From Pomphorhynchus laevis (Eukaryota; Acanthocephala; Palaeacanthocephala; Echinorhynchida; Pomphorhynchidae), in NCBI GenBank assembly GCA_012934845.2, contig WNNJ02003482.1:168678-232677 (forward strand): 64,000 nucleotides of DNA, in the 5' to 3' direction. The notes under the pieces are model-generated. The model searched no databases, was not told the DNA's origin, and saw only the letters and a list, made by a program, of their open reading frames with translations. Below, in pieces: positions 24,257 through 35,350 of the stretch (its first letter is position 1; each line of letters opens with the position of its first letter). The position numbers were made by a program, and so were the translations under genes.

Positions 24257-25025
24257 TTATCGAAATAGTACACCTTCAAGTGGCCTCGGCTGTACAATAT
24301 TAATTCGTCCATTTTGGCTATTTTCCCATATTGCACCAACTGGATATTGATGTGGAAAGTGTGGCAATTTGCCAACATTTTCATTGTATTTTACCGATAA
24401 TATTTCTGGCCTACGAGCCGGCATAAACGGATAGGGTTGATGCAATACGGTCTCGGGTGATTTTACAGAATACATTTGATTGTTTGGCGGGAGTATTGTC
24501 GGATATGAGTTACTATAACCGAGAAGCTGGGTAGTCATATCATGTAAATTGTTTCTATCTACAGCAGAAAACATCGTTTGAGCTGGCATGTTTTGAGCCA
24601 AAAATGTTGGTGGAATGTATCGCTGCTGCTCGTTGAAATTTAAAGTTGTTGGTAACATCATTTGCGATGGCATATCGTATTGATAGTTATGCCTAATCGG
24701 ATTTTGCGCCATTAAATTTTGATACATAAAGGCTGCAGCTGATGGATCAATTGGAACCGGACTCTGAAAATCATTGACAATGTCATTGATACTTCTACGT
24801 GTTTTTGGTTTATATATTTGATTTTGGCCTCTTGGAAGAATATCGAAACTTCTTTTGCTTCGCTTGACATTTTTTATTTCTTCAATTGATATTTCTTTAT
24901 CATTTATTTGGTTATCCATTGATTTAGATTGAACTAAAAAATAAGAATTTACTTCCTTCTATAATTTAATTCAATATCTTACCATATACCAAGCATATCA
25001 GATTTAATATTACGAGGACTTTCAT
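24257..25025 (-). CDS. Secreted protein precursor, two exons, unknown function
   Basis: Exon 2 (24933-24257) is a long frame. A short upstream exon 1 (25025-24983) encodes MKVLVILNLICLVY and ends at a GTAAGA donor. A 49-bp intron ends in TTTTTTAG, and the join (phase 1) continues VQSKSMDNQ. The spliced protein is about 239 residues and begins with a clear signal peptide, so it should enter the secretory pathway. The mature part is rich in Asn, Gln, Met, Pro and Tyr, with basic pairs early on (KRSKR, KTRRS) that could be convertase sites. No known domain is recognised. It shares orientation and a PSAAAF.YQNLMAQN-like stretch with the larger secreted protein at 28-30 kb (AAANINAINLMLANQ), suggesting related surface or matrix roles (inference). 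A possible AATAAA signal lies at 24163-24168 on the minus strand. The internal Met at 24919 is not the likely start. Confidence 0.8.
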
Positions 25026-25463
25026 CTGCAACAAAACATTTTTGGATATTTTTACATTTGGTGTACCAAATTTGGTACTATAATAATTTTATCAAAAAAT
25101 ATTTATAAAATATTTGTTCAATCTATTTTCAGAAGGAGTTTGTTGGAACAACGACTTTAACATAATTCAACAAGTGTTGCTTCACTTGTAATATAAAATA
25201 CAATCAAAATGCTTACCATCAAAGGCCAACTAGCAGTTACTTAAAAATCTTAAGTATACTCAAACAATGGATTTCAAACTTCTCCTCCCGGGATAAGTTT
25301 TAAAATATTTGTACAGCATGCCATGCATTAGTGATTTTTAACTATAGGAATACAAAAATTGAGCGATAATGACCCCGATCGGTAAATAAATCTAAGTTAG
25401 TATGCAAACAAAAATGCCTTAATACAGTATACAATTTAGATTATAAATTGATTGTTCACTCAT

Positions 25464-25619
25464 ATTGTATTATTTATTAGTGGAGAGTGAAGAAAATATT
25501 TATTTAATCTCGAATTTTCAATAGCCCACTTTACTCCTGATGATGATAGCAGTAGGCTATTGAAAATTCGAGATTAAATAAATATTTTCTTCAATCTCTC
25601 CACTAATAAATAATACAAT
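25464..25619. repeat. Near-perfect long hairpin (arms ~63 bp) with ribozyme-like loop
   Basis: Arms 25464-25526 and 25555-25619 are inverted copies with only a 2-base indel. The spacer begins CTTTACTCCTGATGATGATA. From 25537 the sequence CTGATGA, T, GATAGC, AGTAG, GCTATT, GAAA fits the motif discussed in the findings. It is probably a foldback remnant of a Penelope-like element. Confidence 0.9.
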
Positions 25620-26430
25620 TTAGATATGAAAATATGTCATATCTCAATAATTAAAAATAACGCAAAATAACTATCATTATATTAAATTGAGTATAATTTT
25701 ATGATATAAAATATACTAAATATTTTAGTATATTTTAATATTTAGTATTTTAATATATAAATATTTATTTATTTTATTTATATTTATATAAATATTTATT
25801 TTGATGTAAGAAATCAGATAATGGCAAAAGTCGCAAATCGCAATGAGCGACGAGGACAATTTCCATTCAATCAATGCTCGCCATATATAAAAAATTACAA
25901 GATACAAGCTAACTTTGAGAATAAAATTAATGGACAATTTCCATTAAATTGAATTTAATGGAAATTAAATTCAATAATTAAATAATTAAATTCAATTTAT
26001 ATTTATATACATAAATATAAATATTTATTTATATTTATGTATATAGATACATAAATATAAATAAATATTTTTTTATATTATAAATAAATATATTTTCTAT
26101 ATATACATATAGAAAATATGTCATATCTCAATAATTAAAAATAACGCAAAATAACTATCATTATATTAAAATTAATGGACATTTAATATATATATATATA
26201 TATAATAAATATAATATAATAAATAAACATAAATATAAATAAATATTTTTTTATATTATAAATAAATATATTTTCTATATATACATATAGAAAATATGTC
26301 ATATAAATAAATAAATAATGTCATATCTCAATAATTAAAAATAACGCAAAATAACTATCATTATAATAAATTGAGTATAATTTTATGATATAATTGTAAT
26401 ATATAAAATATACTAAATATTAAATATTTT
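25620..26430. repeat. AT-rich region with three copies of a ~55-bp block
   Basis: A block beginning GAAAATATGTCATATCTCAA and running through AACGCAAAATAACTATCATT occurs at about 25628, 26112 and 26290-26363 (the last with a short insertion). Around them lie AT simple repeats. No gene is seen; the ORF at 25725-25937 (minus) is low-complexity. Confidence 0.8.
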
Positions 26431-26980
26431 TACTAAACTTAAACTTTTGCTGTTACTATCAATTAGTAGTATAACTATAAGTGTTGCTCTATTTATTTGA
26501 CATTATAGTTTTTGTTGTTGTATTTTATAAAGATAAAATTTCAGATATAATGCGATAAAATTTCAGATATAATACATTACAAATATAATGCGATCTCATA
26601 GATTCGTATTAACAGCAAATAAACACATATCAAAATAATTTACATAATTAATGACTATAAGTAAATATTAATATAAAAATGTTGATATTAATATTCTTAA
26701 TATTAATGTTAAAAATATTAATATTTGATATTCTGAAAATAATTTAATTATTTAAATAATTTAATAATGCTTTGTCACTATGAGATCACATTCTAATACA
26801 TGACACTATGAAATGTAGCAAGTACAAAAGTTATCTAAGTTTGATCTAAATCAACCATATTTTTATATAGTAATTATATTTTTATTATATATTATATAAT
26901 AATACATATTATTCCTAAATAATATTAATTTAAATTATACTGTGTAATTTATAATAAAAATAATATTTTAATTTAAATGC
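26431..26980. other. AT-rich spacer, no gene seen
   Basis: No ORF or recognisable element. GATATAATGCGAT-like blocks recur near 26540-26600. Confidence 0.4.
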
Positions 26981-27570
26981 AATTTTAAATTAAATATTAA
27001 ATTCGTGTTTTTAATTAAAATTAATTAAAAAATATAATGAAACATTTGACTTAATTGCTATACAAAATTTAAATCATGATTTTCACATCACTTTTTTACA
27101 AATTTATTTTGAAAAATAAAAATGATTGATTTAAATTGCATTTACTACTTTTTTCACATTGCAAATATTTAATATTGGGGATATTTTTTGAAACATTTAA
27201 AAAATAAAATACTAAAAGTCTTACTAAAATGTACCTATTTAAAAAAATGTAATATTTCTAAAAAAATTTAGAAATATTTTTAATACAATTTTAAATTAAA
27301 TATTAAATTCGTGTTTTTAACCTAGACAATCAATTAAAAAATATAATGAAACATTTGGCTTAATTGCTATACAAAGTTTAAATCATGATTTTCACATCAC
27401 TTTTTTAAAAATTTATTTTGAAAACATTAGTCTATAGGCTTGATTTTTCATAAAAATGTACATTGCATTGACTACTTTTTTCACATCGCAAATATTTAAT
27501 ATTGGAGATATTATTTGAAACATTTAAAAAATAAAATACTAGTTTTCAAAGTCTTACTAAAATGTACTCT
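26981..27570. repeat. Tandem duplication of ~300 bp
   Basis: 26981-27235 and 27288-27570 share the same order of blocks: TTAAATATTAAATTCGTGTT, AAAATATAATGAAACATTTG, TGATTTTCACATCACTTTTT and CTTACTAAAATGTAC. The second copy has small insertions. It lies 3' of the Val-Pro repeat gene; no coding signal. Confidence 0.85.
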
Positions 27571-27952
27571 TACAAAAAATATTACTAAAAATTTTGAAAT
27601 TCATTGGCTTGTCGAATTTAGTTACCAAAATCATACTTTGTAGTTTTAAACCGCTATTCATCGACCCTATTATAAATCAGCGGAACAACACCAATACACA
27701 TCTTACCGTTTGTTAAGACTGATTGATCTAAAGACGATTGTAATTGACAATAATATTAAATCGTGTAAGAATATTATATGTCAAACATTTATTTAGTATA
27801 AAGAAAATTTAATTCGTTAGCTATCTAATTTCTTAAAACATTAGCTAAAAATTTACATCAAAGCCGGTGCATTCAGTTTGAAAAATGGCTGAGCAAATAT
27901 ACCCATCTGACGAAAAACGAGTTACAAATTGTAGCCAACAGCTTTTGGTTTT

Positions 27953-30091
27953 TCATTGATCATTGTTTTCCTCCGGTCCCCTTCGACGTCTGAAATTAAT
28001 ACTTGCGGAATTACTGTCAATATCGAGTTGTCTATCCATACTTAAGGAAAGAGCTTCAAATTTCTGCTGATTTAGTGGTGAAAATGCATTGATAGGAGTA
28101 GCTGATGATTTCATAAAATCATTAATATTTGCCTGTGTTTGAAAAGCATTCATTGAGGTGATTGGGCGAACTATTGAGCTGGCAAAACCGGAATTTAAAT
28201 ACGATGCGCTAAATGGATTTTGTTGACTTGATGCTGACAAAATGTTTACTGGTCTAACAGAAACGGTTTTTTTAATGCCTAATCCTTGTACAATTGAAGG
28301 ACTTTGAATTGAAGATGCAGCTAGTAGTGATGATTTGAATGCGTCGGCATTTATCACGGTTGTTGGATTTCCAATTCCTTTAAAAACCGTTGTACTTGTT
28401 ATGGGCAACTGTTGTTCTGCACGTAGGGGTACTGGGCGTGGATATGTAAAAGGTAATAATACGTCTTTTGCAATTGGCACTGGTGTATATCTGTTATATT
28501 GAACAGGGTATGTAATTGTGCGTTCAATAGGTACCCTTACAAGCTTATCATAATTTACTGGTACCACTATTTTTCTTTCCATCGGAATGTGAACGTGTTT
28601 GTCAACATTGTAGAAGTTCTTTACGATTCGTGGTATCGGTATATTTTGTTTCATGATAATTGGGACAGGATTTGGTATCTGTCGAACGATCGGTACATCT
28701 ACTTGCTGATTAAACACCTTATAAACTGGAACATTTTTTATTACGGGTACTGGCACTGGCTTTTTTATTTCTACTGGTGTAGGAACGTATTTATTAACTT
28801 GAACGGGATATGTTCGATATACTGGAACATTTAGTGGTATGTATTTCTGTACAGGAACTGGTACTTGTTTGTAAATTGGACGTTCAATCGGTACATACTT
28901 GTCTACAGGCACGTAAACTTTTCTCAATCTTTCGAACGGTATGTAAATATTTTTCGTAACCTCATATGGAACTTTTCTTAACTTTTGTATTGGTACAGCA
29001 ACGTCTTTATTCACTGTATATGGAACCGGTCGATATTTTGTAACTTTTATAGGTACCATTTGGTCTACTTGTTTAAGCACTGGTCTATAATTAGGTACTT
29101 TAAAAGGTACATCTGTATCAACCGGAAAAGGGACAGGCTTCGGTATATACTGGGGCACAGGAACAGGCTTTTCTACATTAAACTTAAATGGCTTTTTTAC
29201 AATGGTAGGCATTGGAAATTTCTGTTCTACTGGCACAGCCACAGGTTTATATAATGGAACTTTATAGTAAACTTCTTTTTGTACTTGTTGAACTACTGGT
29301 TTAGATATTTCGACCTTGAATGGGACATTTTTTATGATCGGCTTCAAAAATGGCTGATTAACTGTTATTGGAATCGGTACTGGTTTATTTACTGAGTAAA
29401 ATACCGGACGCTGAATGGGTACTTTAATTCTGACATCTTGTATTACGGGTTCAAGTTTTTGATTGTAAAGTACCTTGCCTTGACCAGTTTTAAGTTGCGA
29501 ATATTGTAAATCAATCTCATTTTGAATATTTTGTGCTGATGACATTTGATTTGCTAGCATGAGATTTATCGCATTAATATTTGCTGCTGCCGATGCAGTG
29601 CTGGAAGCATCAGCTGATGGTTGTTCAACACTAAGAGATTTTTCAACCTCTAAGTTAAGATATTCTTCCTGTTTTGGCTTTTGGAAATAGGTGCTGCCTA
29701 GTGCATTGCTTACTCCCGCATACTGCGCATTTACGGAAGGCAGTGAGTGAAATGATTCATAATTAGACGATAAGTAGGAAGGCGATGATGAAAAGCTATT
29801 TGATAATCCAGATCCACCTCCGGTTATTGAGTTTTCCCAGCTATATTTCAATGAGCCATTTGGACTAACTGATTCCCATTGAAATGATTTAGCCGGAGGG
29901 ATTGACTCCATCGACATTGAAGACAATTTATTTGAAAATTGCATTGGTAATTTGCTACTGTCAAACGAGGATGATCCAAACTGATCTCTGTCAAATTCAA
30001 TTTCTCGCTCATTTTCTAAACTTAACTGTTCATTTTGACATTTGATCGATACTGCAATGCAAAGCCCTAAAAATTCGGATTTTAAGTTCAT
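27953..30091 (-). CDS. Large secreted Val-Pro-repeat protein (cuticle/surface-like)
   Basis: A 712-residue intact frame. The N-terminus (FLGLCIAVSIKC) may be a weak signal peptide; however, TTTTTAG lies inside the first codons, so the true first exon could be further upstream, as in the neighbouring gene. Residues ~20-200 are Ser/Asn/Gln-rich. Residues ~215-570 are an extended array of imperfect 8-12-residue repeats such as KPVPVPVIKNVPVYK, VPVEKKP-like and VDKYVPIERPIYKQVPVPV, alternating Pro with Val/Ile and basic residues. The last ~140 residues are again Ser/Asn-rich and end RRRRGPEENNDQ. Similar Val-Pro repeats occur in invertebrate cuticular or extracellular proteins and in protist articulins/alveolins (family knowledge); here a secreted structural protein is the best inference. 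The repeats also create antisense ORFs, which I leave out. A foldback element lies just upstream of the start. Confidence 0.8.
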   Translation of the reverse strand: MNLKSEFLGLCIAVSIKCQNEQLSLENEREIEFDRDQFGSSSFDSSKLPMQFSNKLSSMSMESIPPAKSFQWESVSPNGSLKYSWENSITGGGSGLSNSFSSSPSYLSSNYESFHSLPSVNAQYAGVSNALGSTYFQKPKQEEYLNLEVEKSLSVEQPSADASSTASAAANINAINLMLANQMSSAQNIQNEIDLQYSQLKTGQGKVLYNQKLEPVIQDVRIKVPIQRPVFYSVNKPVPIPITVNQPFLKPIIKNVPFKVEISKPVVQQVQKEVYYKVPLYKPVAVPVEQKFPMPTIVKKPFKFNVEKPVPVPQYIPKPVPFPVDTDVPFKVPNYRPVLKQVDQMVPIKVTKYRPVPYTVNKDVAVPIQKLRKVPYEVTKNIYIPFERLRKVYVPVDKYVPIERPIYKQVPVPVQKYIPLNVPVYRTYPVQVNKYVPTPVEIKKPVPVPVIKNVPVYKVFNQQVDVPIVRQIPNPVPIIMKQNIPIPRIVKNFYNVDKHVHIPMERKIVVPVNYDKLVRVPIERTITYPVQYNRYTPVPIAKDVLLPFTYPRPVPLRAEQQLPITSTTVFKGIGNPTTVINADAFKSSLLAASSIQSPSIVQGLGIKKTVSVRPVNILSASSQQNPFSASYLNSGFASSIVRPITSMNAFQTQANINDFMKSSATPINAFSPLNQQKFEALSLSMDRQLDIDSNSASINFRRRRGPEENNDQ

Positions 30092-30106
30092 TGTTAAAGC
30101 AATAAT

Positions 30107-30333
30107 AAAATTGGGTTTATAATTATTGGAGCTCGAGCAAAGAAAAGGAGAAATTATTTTTGATGTTCGCTAACTTCTGTTATCATCTTCAGAAAATTAC
30201 CAAAAGTAATTTTCTGAAGATGCTAACAGAACTTAACGAAATATCAAAAATAATTTTCTCTTTTCTTTAATCCAGCTCCAATAATTATTTATCAACAATG
30301 GATCAGTATGAATTATTTAAAAAATTGGGTTTA
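30107..30333. mobile_element. Foldback insertion flanked by 13-bp direct repeats
   Basis: The 13-mer AAAATTGGGTTTA occurs at 30107-30119 and 30321-30333. Between them is a long imperfect inverted repeat (arms about 30120-30200 and 30207-30290) starting TAATTATTGGAGCT and meeting at TTTTCTGAAGATG. A half-broken sibling is at 62885-63020. The direct repeats look like a target-site duplication. The insertion lies within about 30 bp of the start codon of the Val-Pro gene. Confidence 0.8.
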
Positions 30334-30494
30334 TTGAGAAAATTTAAATTGTTTGAGTATTTTTACGTAATTAATCATTTAATCTATTGAATGAGCCATT
30401 ATTGAGTCATTATATATCATTCGATATATAATTGATTTACTTTAAATAACCTGTAATTTATTGTTTATTCCTCGCTTATTTACTCTCAGTAATA

Positions 30495-30809
30495 AATTAT
30501 AGCGTTGTTATGCACACTAATGATGCAAAGATAGAGTTAACACTTTTAATGATGATGCTGCAAAGATACTTGAATTGTGTAAATGCATGGACTGCATAAA
30601 ACGATTTTAAAGTAAATAAGTCCGTGTAAATATCTAAATATAAATTCATCTAAATATACATTCAAATAGGCGACAGTATTGAGGTGTCGATTATTTCAAT
30701 AATTGTGAAATTTCTCAATCAGAGAAATTTCTCAATCAGTGAAATTTCTCATCATTAAAAGTGTTAACTCTATCTTTGCATCATTAGTGTGCATAACAAC
30801 GCTATAATT
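30495..30809. mobile_element. MITE-like element with perfect 60-bp inverted ends
   Basis: Arms 30495-30554 and 30750-30809 are perfect inverted copies (outer end AATTATAGCGTTGTTATGCA). The 195-bp interior has no coding capacity. The termini contain TATAGCG/CGCTATA, so a TA target duplication is possible. Perfect arms point to a recent insertion or to gene conversion between the arms. The transposon superfamily is not determined. Confidence 0.88.
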
Positions 30810-30959
30810 AAATGATTTAATAATTTAAATCATTTAATGATTTATAAATTATTGTTAGCTGCAAACCCAAACAGATTAATAGATTTTGCAAATCTCAACC
30901 TTACCTAGAATAAAGTACTTTATTCGATCAGCTTCTTGATAAACATTAACTTAACTCTG

Positions 30960-31710
30960 TTTGATCAAATCAATTCAGCTAAGTAAGTTTACGTATTTAA
31001 TATAAATATAAAATAAAAATAAATAAATAAAAATAAATATATAAAAAAAATAATAATTCCAAATCAATAAATCAAAATTTAATCATTAGATAATGAATAA
31101 TTATAAATAATTGTTATAAGATTTTATTTAACTTATATCAAGTTAAAATAAAAAATAATGGTCAATTTTTATGAATTGAATAATAAATAACAGACGTTGT
31201 ATCAGAATAAGGATTAGAGCTCATTACGAGGAACTGCTATGTTATCAGGTTTATATCCCTATTCCTCGACCCAACATAGCAGCAGGTCAAATTAATGCTA
31301 ATGACGTATCTCCTCTGATTAAATTTGATTACCTAGTATCTTATTCGAATACAAAGTTGTTTATTATCCATCCATAAAAATTTTCTGCTAATGATTTTAA
31401 ATTTATTCTTTATATTATTGTGTTAATTTATAAATTTTACTATTTTCTGATTGATAATATTTTTATAGTAACCTAGATTAAAATTAATTAATTAACCTAG
31501 ATTGATGAAATATGTATCTATTAAATTATTTAAATGATTTTGAAGAAAGCCAATATCATTACATATTGTTGCAATTCTAAAATTTCATTATTTAATGTAT
31601 TATATTTTATATTATATGGTATGCATGAATGCTCATGCAAAAATATGTTTCTTGTAAATTTAAATATGTCATCTTAACGATACTAATTAAAAGTAGTTTT
31701 AACTGATAAT
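30960..31710 (-). mobile_element. PLE-A 3' part, minus strand
   Basis: Reading the minus strand, 31710-31330 matches the RT thumb and end region (as at 3770-4100), and 31330-31140 is the 3' module with CTGCTATGTT and AACATAGCAG intact while the first helix has decayed. The AT-rich tail continues to about 30960. Confidence 0.8.
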
Positions 31711-31713
31711 TTG

Positions 31714-32362
31714 AAACTGTATGCGGTTTAATACGCATACAGGTGTAAAATACGCGTTTGCAAATCACACTACGTTTTGTGTAAAAATCAGAAACATTTA
31801 AAATTATGAATAAATAAAAATTACAAAATTTATAAAGGCATATTAATTTTGATGTTCATTGATGATAAGTTCGGCAGTTCATATTTCGTATAGTAAAGGG
31901 TGTATATCCTATCTTACAAACAACTTCTTTTGTTCTTAGCCAGTAACCGTGATCCTTAAGGAATAAAGTACTGAACTGTCGATGTGTTTAAGATTCTTGC
32001 TCATGGCTTTAGTTGGGTAAATGTGTCTTTTATCTTCCTACATTCAGCCACATCGTATATTAAAAGTAACAAAATCAAGCTGACTAAACATTCGGCAATA
32101 ATCTGTATTGCTCTCAATTATTTGTCCGGCTGTTTAATGATTTGAGTGATTAATGATCTGCATGTATTATCTCTTGTATTACTTGCATCTCATGTATTAA
32201 TCTTCTTTCGTATTGCAACATTAGAATTAACAAAAATTAAGATGCCTTTATAAATTTTGTAATTTTTATTTATTTTTCATTATTAAATGTTTATGAATTT
32301 TATATAAAACGTTGTGTGATTTGCAAACGCATATTTTGGAATATTTAAACGGCATACAGTTT
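31714..32362. mobile_element. Foldback DNA element with ~140-bp inverted ends
   Basis: Starts AAACTGTATGCGG and ends CCGGCAT-like inverted (GGCATACAGTTT). The arms share GCGTTTGCAAATCACAC and AAATTACAAAATTTATAAAG on opposite strands, with small indels. The ~370-bp interior has no ORF. It directly abuts the 5' break of the minus-strand PLE-A fragment. A non-autonomous DNA transposon is the likely class. Confidence 0.75.
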
Positions 32363-32639
32363 TATATAGCCAAAAGTATGATCAAATTACTTATACACGT
32401 AAGGTAACCTGAATTAAACTGATTTTATTTATTTTATTTTATTTTTTTGGCTTTTTCAAATCACTTAAGTTATTATTCGTAATTATTGTTTTAAGAATTT
32501 AAAATAATTTTAATTCGTGCTTGAAGCCACGGAAAACAGAATTCAAAGTTGTGTAGCTTCTATCTCTGCTACTATTAATCTGCTAATAAATATTGAGTTT
32601 TAAAAATGTATTTTTTTCATAATGCTGATCAAAATTTAG

Positions 32640-33800
32640 TGTAAAAACTAAATCTAAACAATATAAATATATGAATTATATGTTTCGATACATTGATAAA
32701 ATGTGTATTTAATTCTAATAATTTTTATTCAATTAGTGAACAAATTTATTCCAGAAAGCCTTATTTTTAACAAAACCAATATTAATGATAAGGAAGGTGT
32801 ATATCTAGATATGAACATTAAATTAACATTAACTAAAATTAATTTTAAATTTATATCGTAAAGATATAAATAAATATAATATAAAGATATAATATAAATA
32901 TTATATTAATATTTTCTATTAAGAATATATATTATATATAATATATAATATATTATATATATTAAATATTATATATTATAAACATTATAATAACTATAAC
33001 TCCTATCTAACAAAAATTAAACCATTCGTAAATATATGGATAAAATTAAATTAATAAAAGCCTTAAATATTTTGATAAATCAAAATTATTTAAAAGTATG
33101 GAGATCTCTATTTAGACGAATAAAAGGTGCTCCAATGGGATAACAATAAGGAAACAAATTTATTCGGGTAGTGCTGTTCTTAATAAAACTAATATTGATG
33201 ATAAAGAAAGTGTATATCTAGATATAAACATTAAATTAACATTAATTAAAACTACTTTTAATTTATATCGTAAAGATGGCATATTTAACTTTATAAGAAA
33301 CATGTATTTGCATAAGCATTCATGCATACCAAATAATATAAAATATAATACATTCGTATTATTTTATGTCTTATAAAAATATTATTAAATATTATTTCAT
33401 AATATTTAATGATATGGGCTTTCTTCAACATAATTTCAATAATTTAATAGATGCATATTTTAAACTAGGTTTCTATAAAAATACCATCAAACAAAAAATA
33501 GTAAAATATATAAATTCCGGCCCCAATCGAGGAGTTGGACAAAACCTATTACATAGCAGTTGCTCATGATGACTACTAATCTTTATATTATTTATATAAA
33601 GATTAGTCAATATATTATTTATTAGTCAATTCTTAAAAAATGACTTTTATTTTAAATTTCAATTTAAACAAGTTAACTTTATTTAAATTATATAAAATCT
33701 TATATAACAATCATTTATTTAATTCATAATTATTTATTATTTAATTATTTGAGTTTTTTAGTGCATTATTTTAAATTTATTATAAAATTCATAGACTCCG
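32640..33800 (+). mobile_element. Rearranged PLE-A debris with 3' module
   Basis: Several plus-strand PLE-A pieces lie out of order: RT end-region sequence at 32690-32870, the KVW..F-RI-KGAPMG region at 33040-33140, end-region again at 33150-33330, the thumb (NNLIDAYFKLGFYKNTIKQK) at 33366-33510, then a shortened 3' module and its tail to about 33800. Order and repetition imply at least two nested or rearranged copies. Confidence 0.8.
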
Positions 33801-35345
33801 TTAGCTGATCTGATTTATATTAACGAATTAAATGAAATTACTTTGCTGAATGACCGAACATATTCTTGCTAAACTTTTGATGATTACTTGGGTGCTTAGA
33901 CATTTTAAATTGTTCTCAAAATCTCAAACAATTAGATATTATTTAAACATTAATTATTTTAGTATTACTTAATTAATTTATAAAATAGTATGTTTTATAG
34001 CAAGATAACTTTAAAAAACTTAAAAATTATTTAGCAAAACAAACATTTGAGTGAAAATCGATTTACGTTTAAAATATGTCGCTTTGAGAACCGTCTCCTC
34101 ACTATTAATTCACTTATAGATGAATAAATAAACAACATTAATTTAATTTAATGAAATTGAATAATTAGCTAATTTTGCGATAGTAGAAATCCAGGCAGAC
34201 TAGCATAATCCGATTTGTATTTAAACACAACATTTTAATATATAACTTTATCTATTTAGATAAAATAATTTAGATAGAATAAGCATCTGAATGCTTATTG
34301 TTCAAATAGTAAATGTTACGTTGGCGTGTGCCACCGTTACGTATTAATATATAAGAGACGGCACATAACATGTGTCACCGTAATATACGTTCAATATATT
34401 GAATAGATATTACAGGTTATGTAATACATTCTATCATTCAAGCGATAATCAGTCTTGAAATTATAATGTTATATATTATGCATTAATAAAATATATTAAT
34501 GTAATAATATATATTATTTCAATATATATCATCATACGTGCAACTTATGAATATACGAACTGCTTAAAAACCGTCATTAAAATTCATTAGCTGAAATTAT
34601 TTTAAATATTAAATATTTGAATTAGTACAAATATTTGATCAAAAATATTAACAGCCTGTACTATGTGCCATTTTAGTTCTACGCAATAAAATGTATGAAT
34701 TTTAAAAAATTCCTAGCATATTAGATAAACATTAAAAGCCATCTTACCTAAAAGCAGCTTAAATAACATTTCGTTTTAATTGCAAAATTTTATTCAAACA
34801 CTCAAAGCGTTGTTAATCTATGCAGCGCTATATTAAAAAGCTGGAATTCGTGCAGGTGTTTATTTTCCTTTGGTTAATCGACGGTTTTTATCAAAAAAAT
34901 TTTATTCGCTGTATTCACTAACACATTACGAATTCCTATTGTTTTTCTATTTCCTTTGTTATTCATAAGGTAGTATTTAATGTTTTTGAAATATCAGTAG
35001 CAAGTCGCTTGCTTCCAAACGGACGGTAAGCATTTATCACTAAACAACGGACAATGCCATGCATTTTCTATGTATTGGATGCCTAAGTAAAATGCTGTAG
35101 TGCTTTTTACTTTAATAATTCATTAATTTTTTTAATGCTGCATCATTTTATTGAACACGAATTTTGAGCAAAATGATGCTTATGAACAGGAAAGATGTAA
35201 ATTCATTAAAAAATTACTAACGATAATTATTCATACTCAAATATCGATGGTTTACACAACCTGCCACTGATATAACTAAGAGTAAATTTGGATAAAAATC
35301 TGAAATTGATAGGAACTAATTCAGAGTTACGTTTAAAATGTTTTT
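33801..35345. other. AT-rich spacer, no gene seen
   Basis: About 1.5 kb without supported features. A patch near 34310-34400 (GTTACGTTGGCGTGTGCCACC and an ACACATGTGTCACC-like echo) contains a short inverted similarity, too weak to call. Confidence 0.5.
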
Positions 35346-35350
35346 GAATA

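Noticed and set aside
28499-29254. Two plus-strand ORFs rich in Tyr, Trp and Asn
   Set aside because: Antisense to the Val-Pro repeat array; composition is the mirror of the GGTAC/GTTC-rich complement, no independent support.
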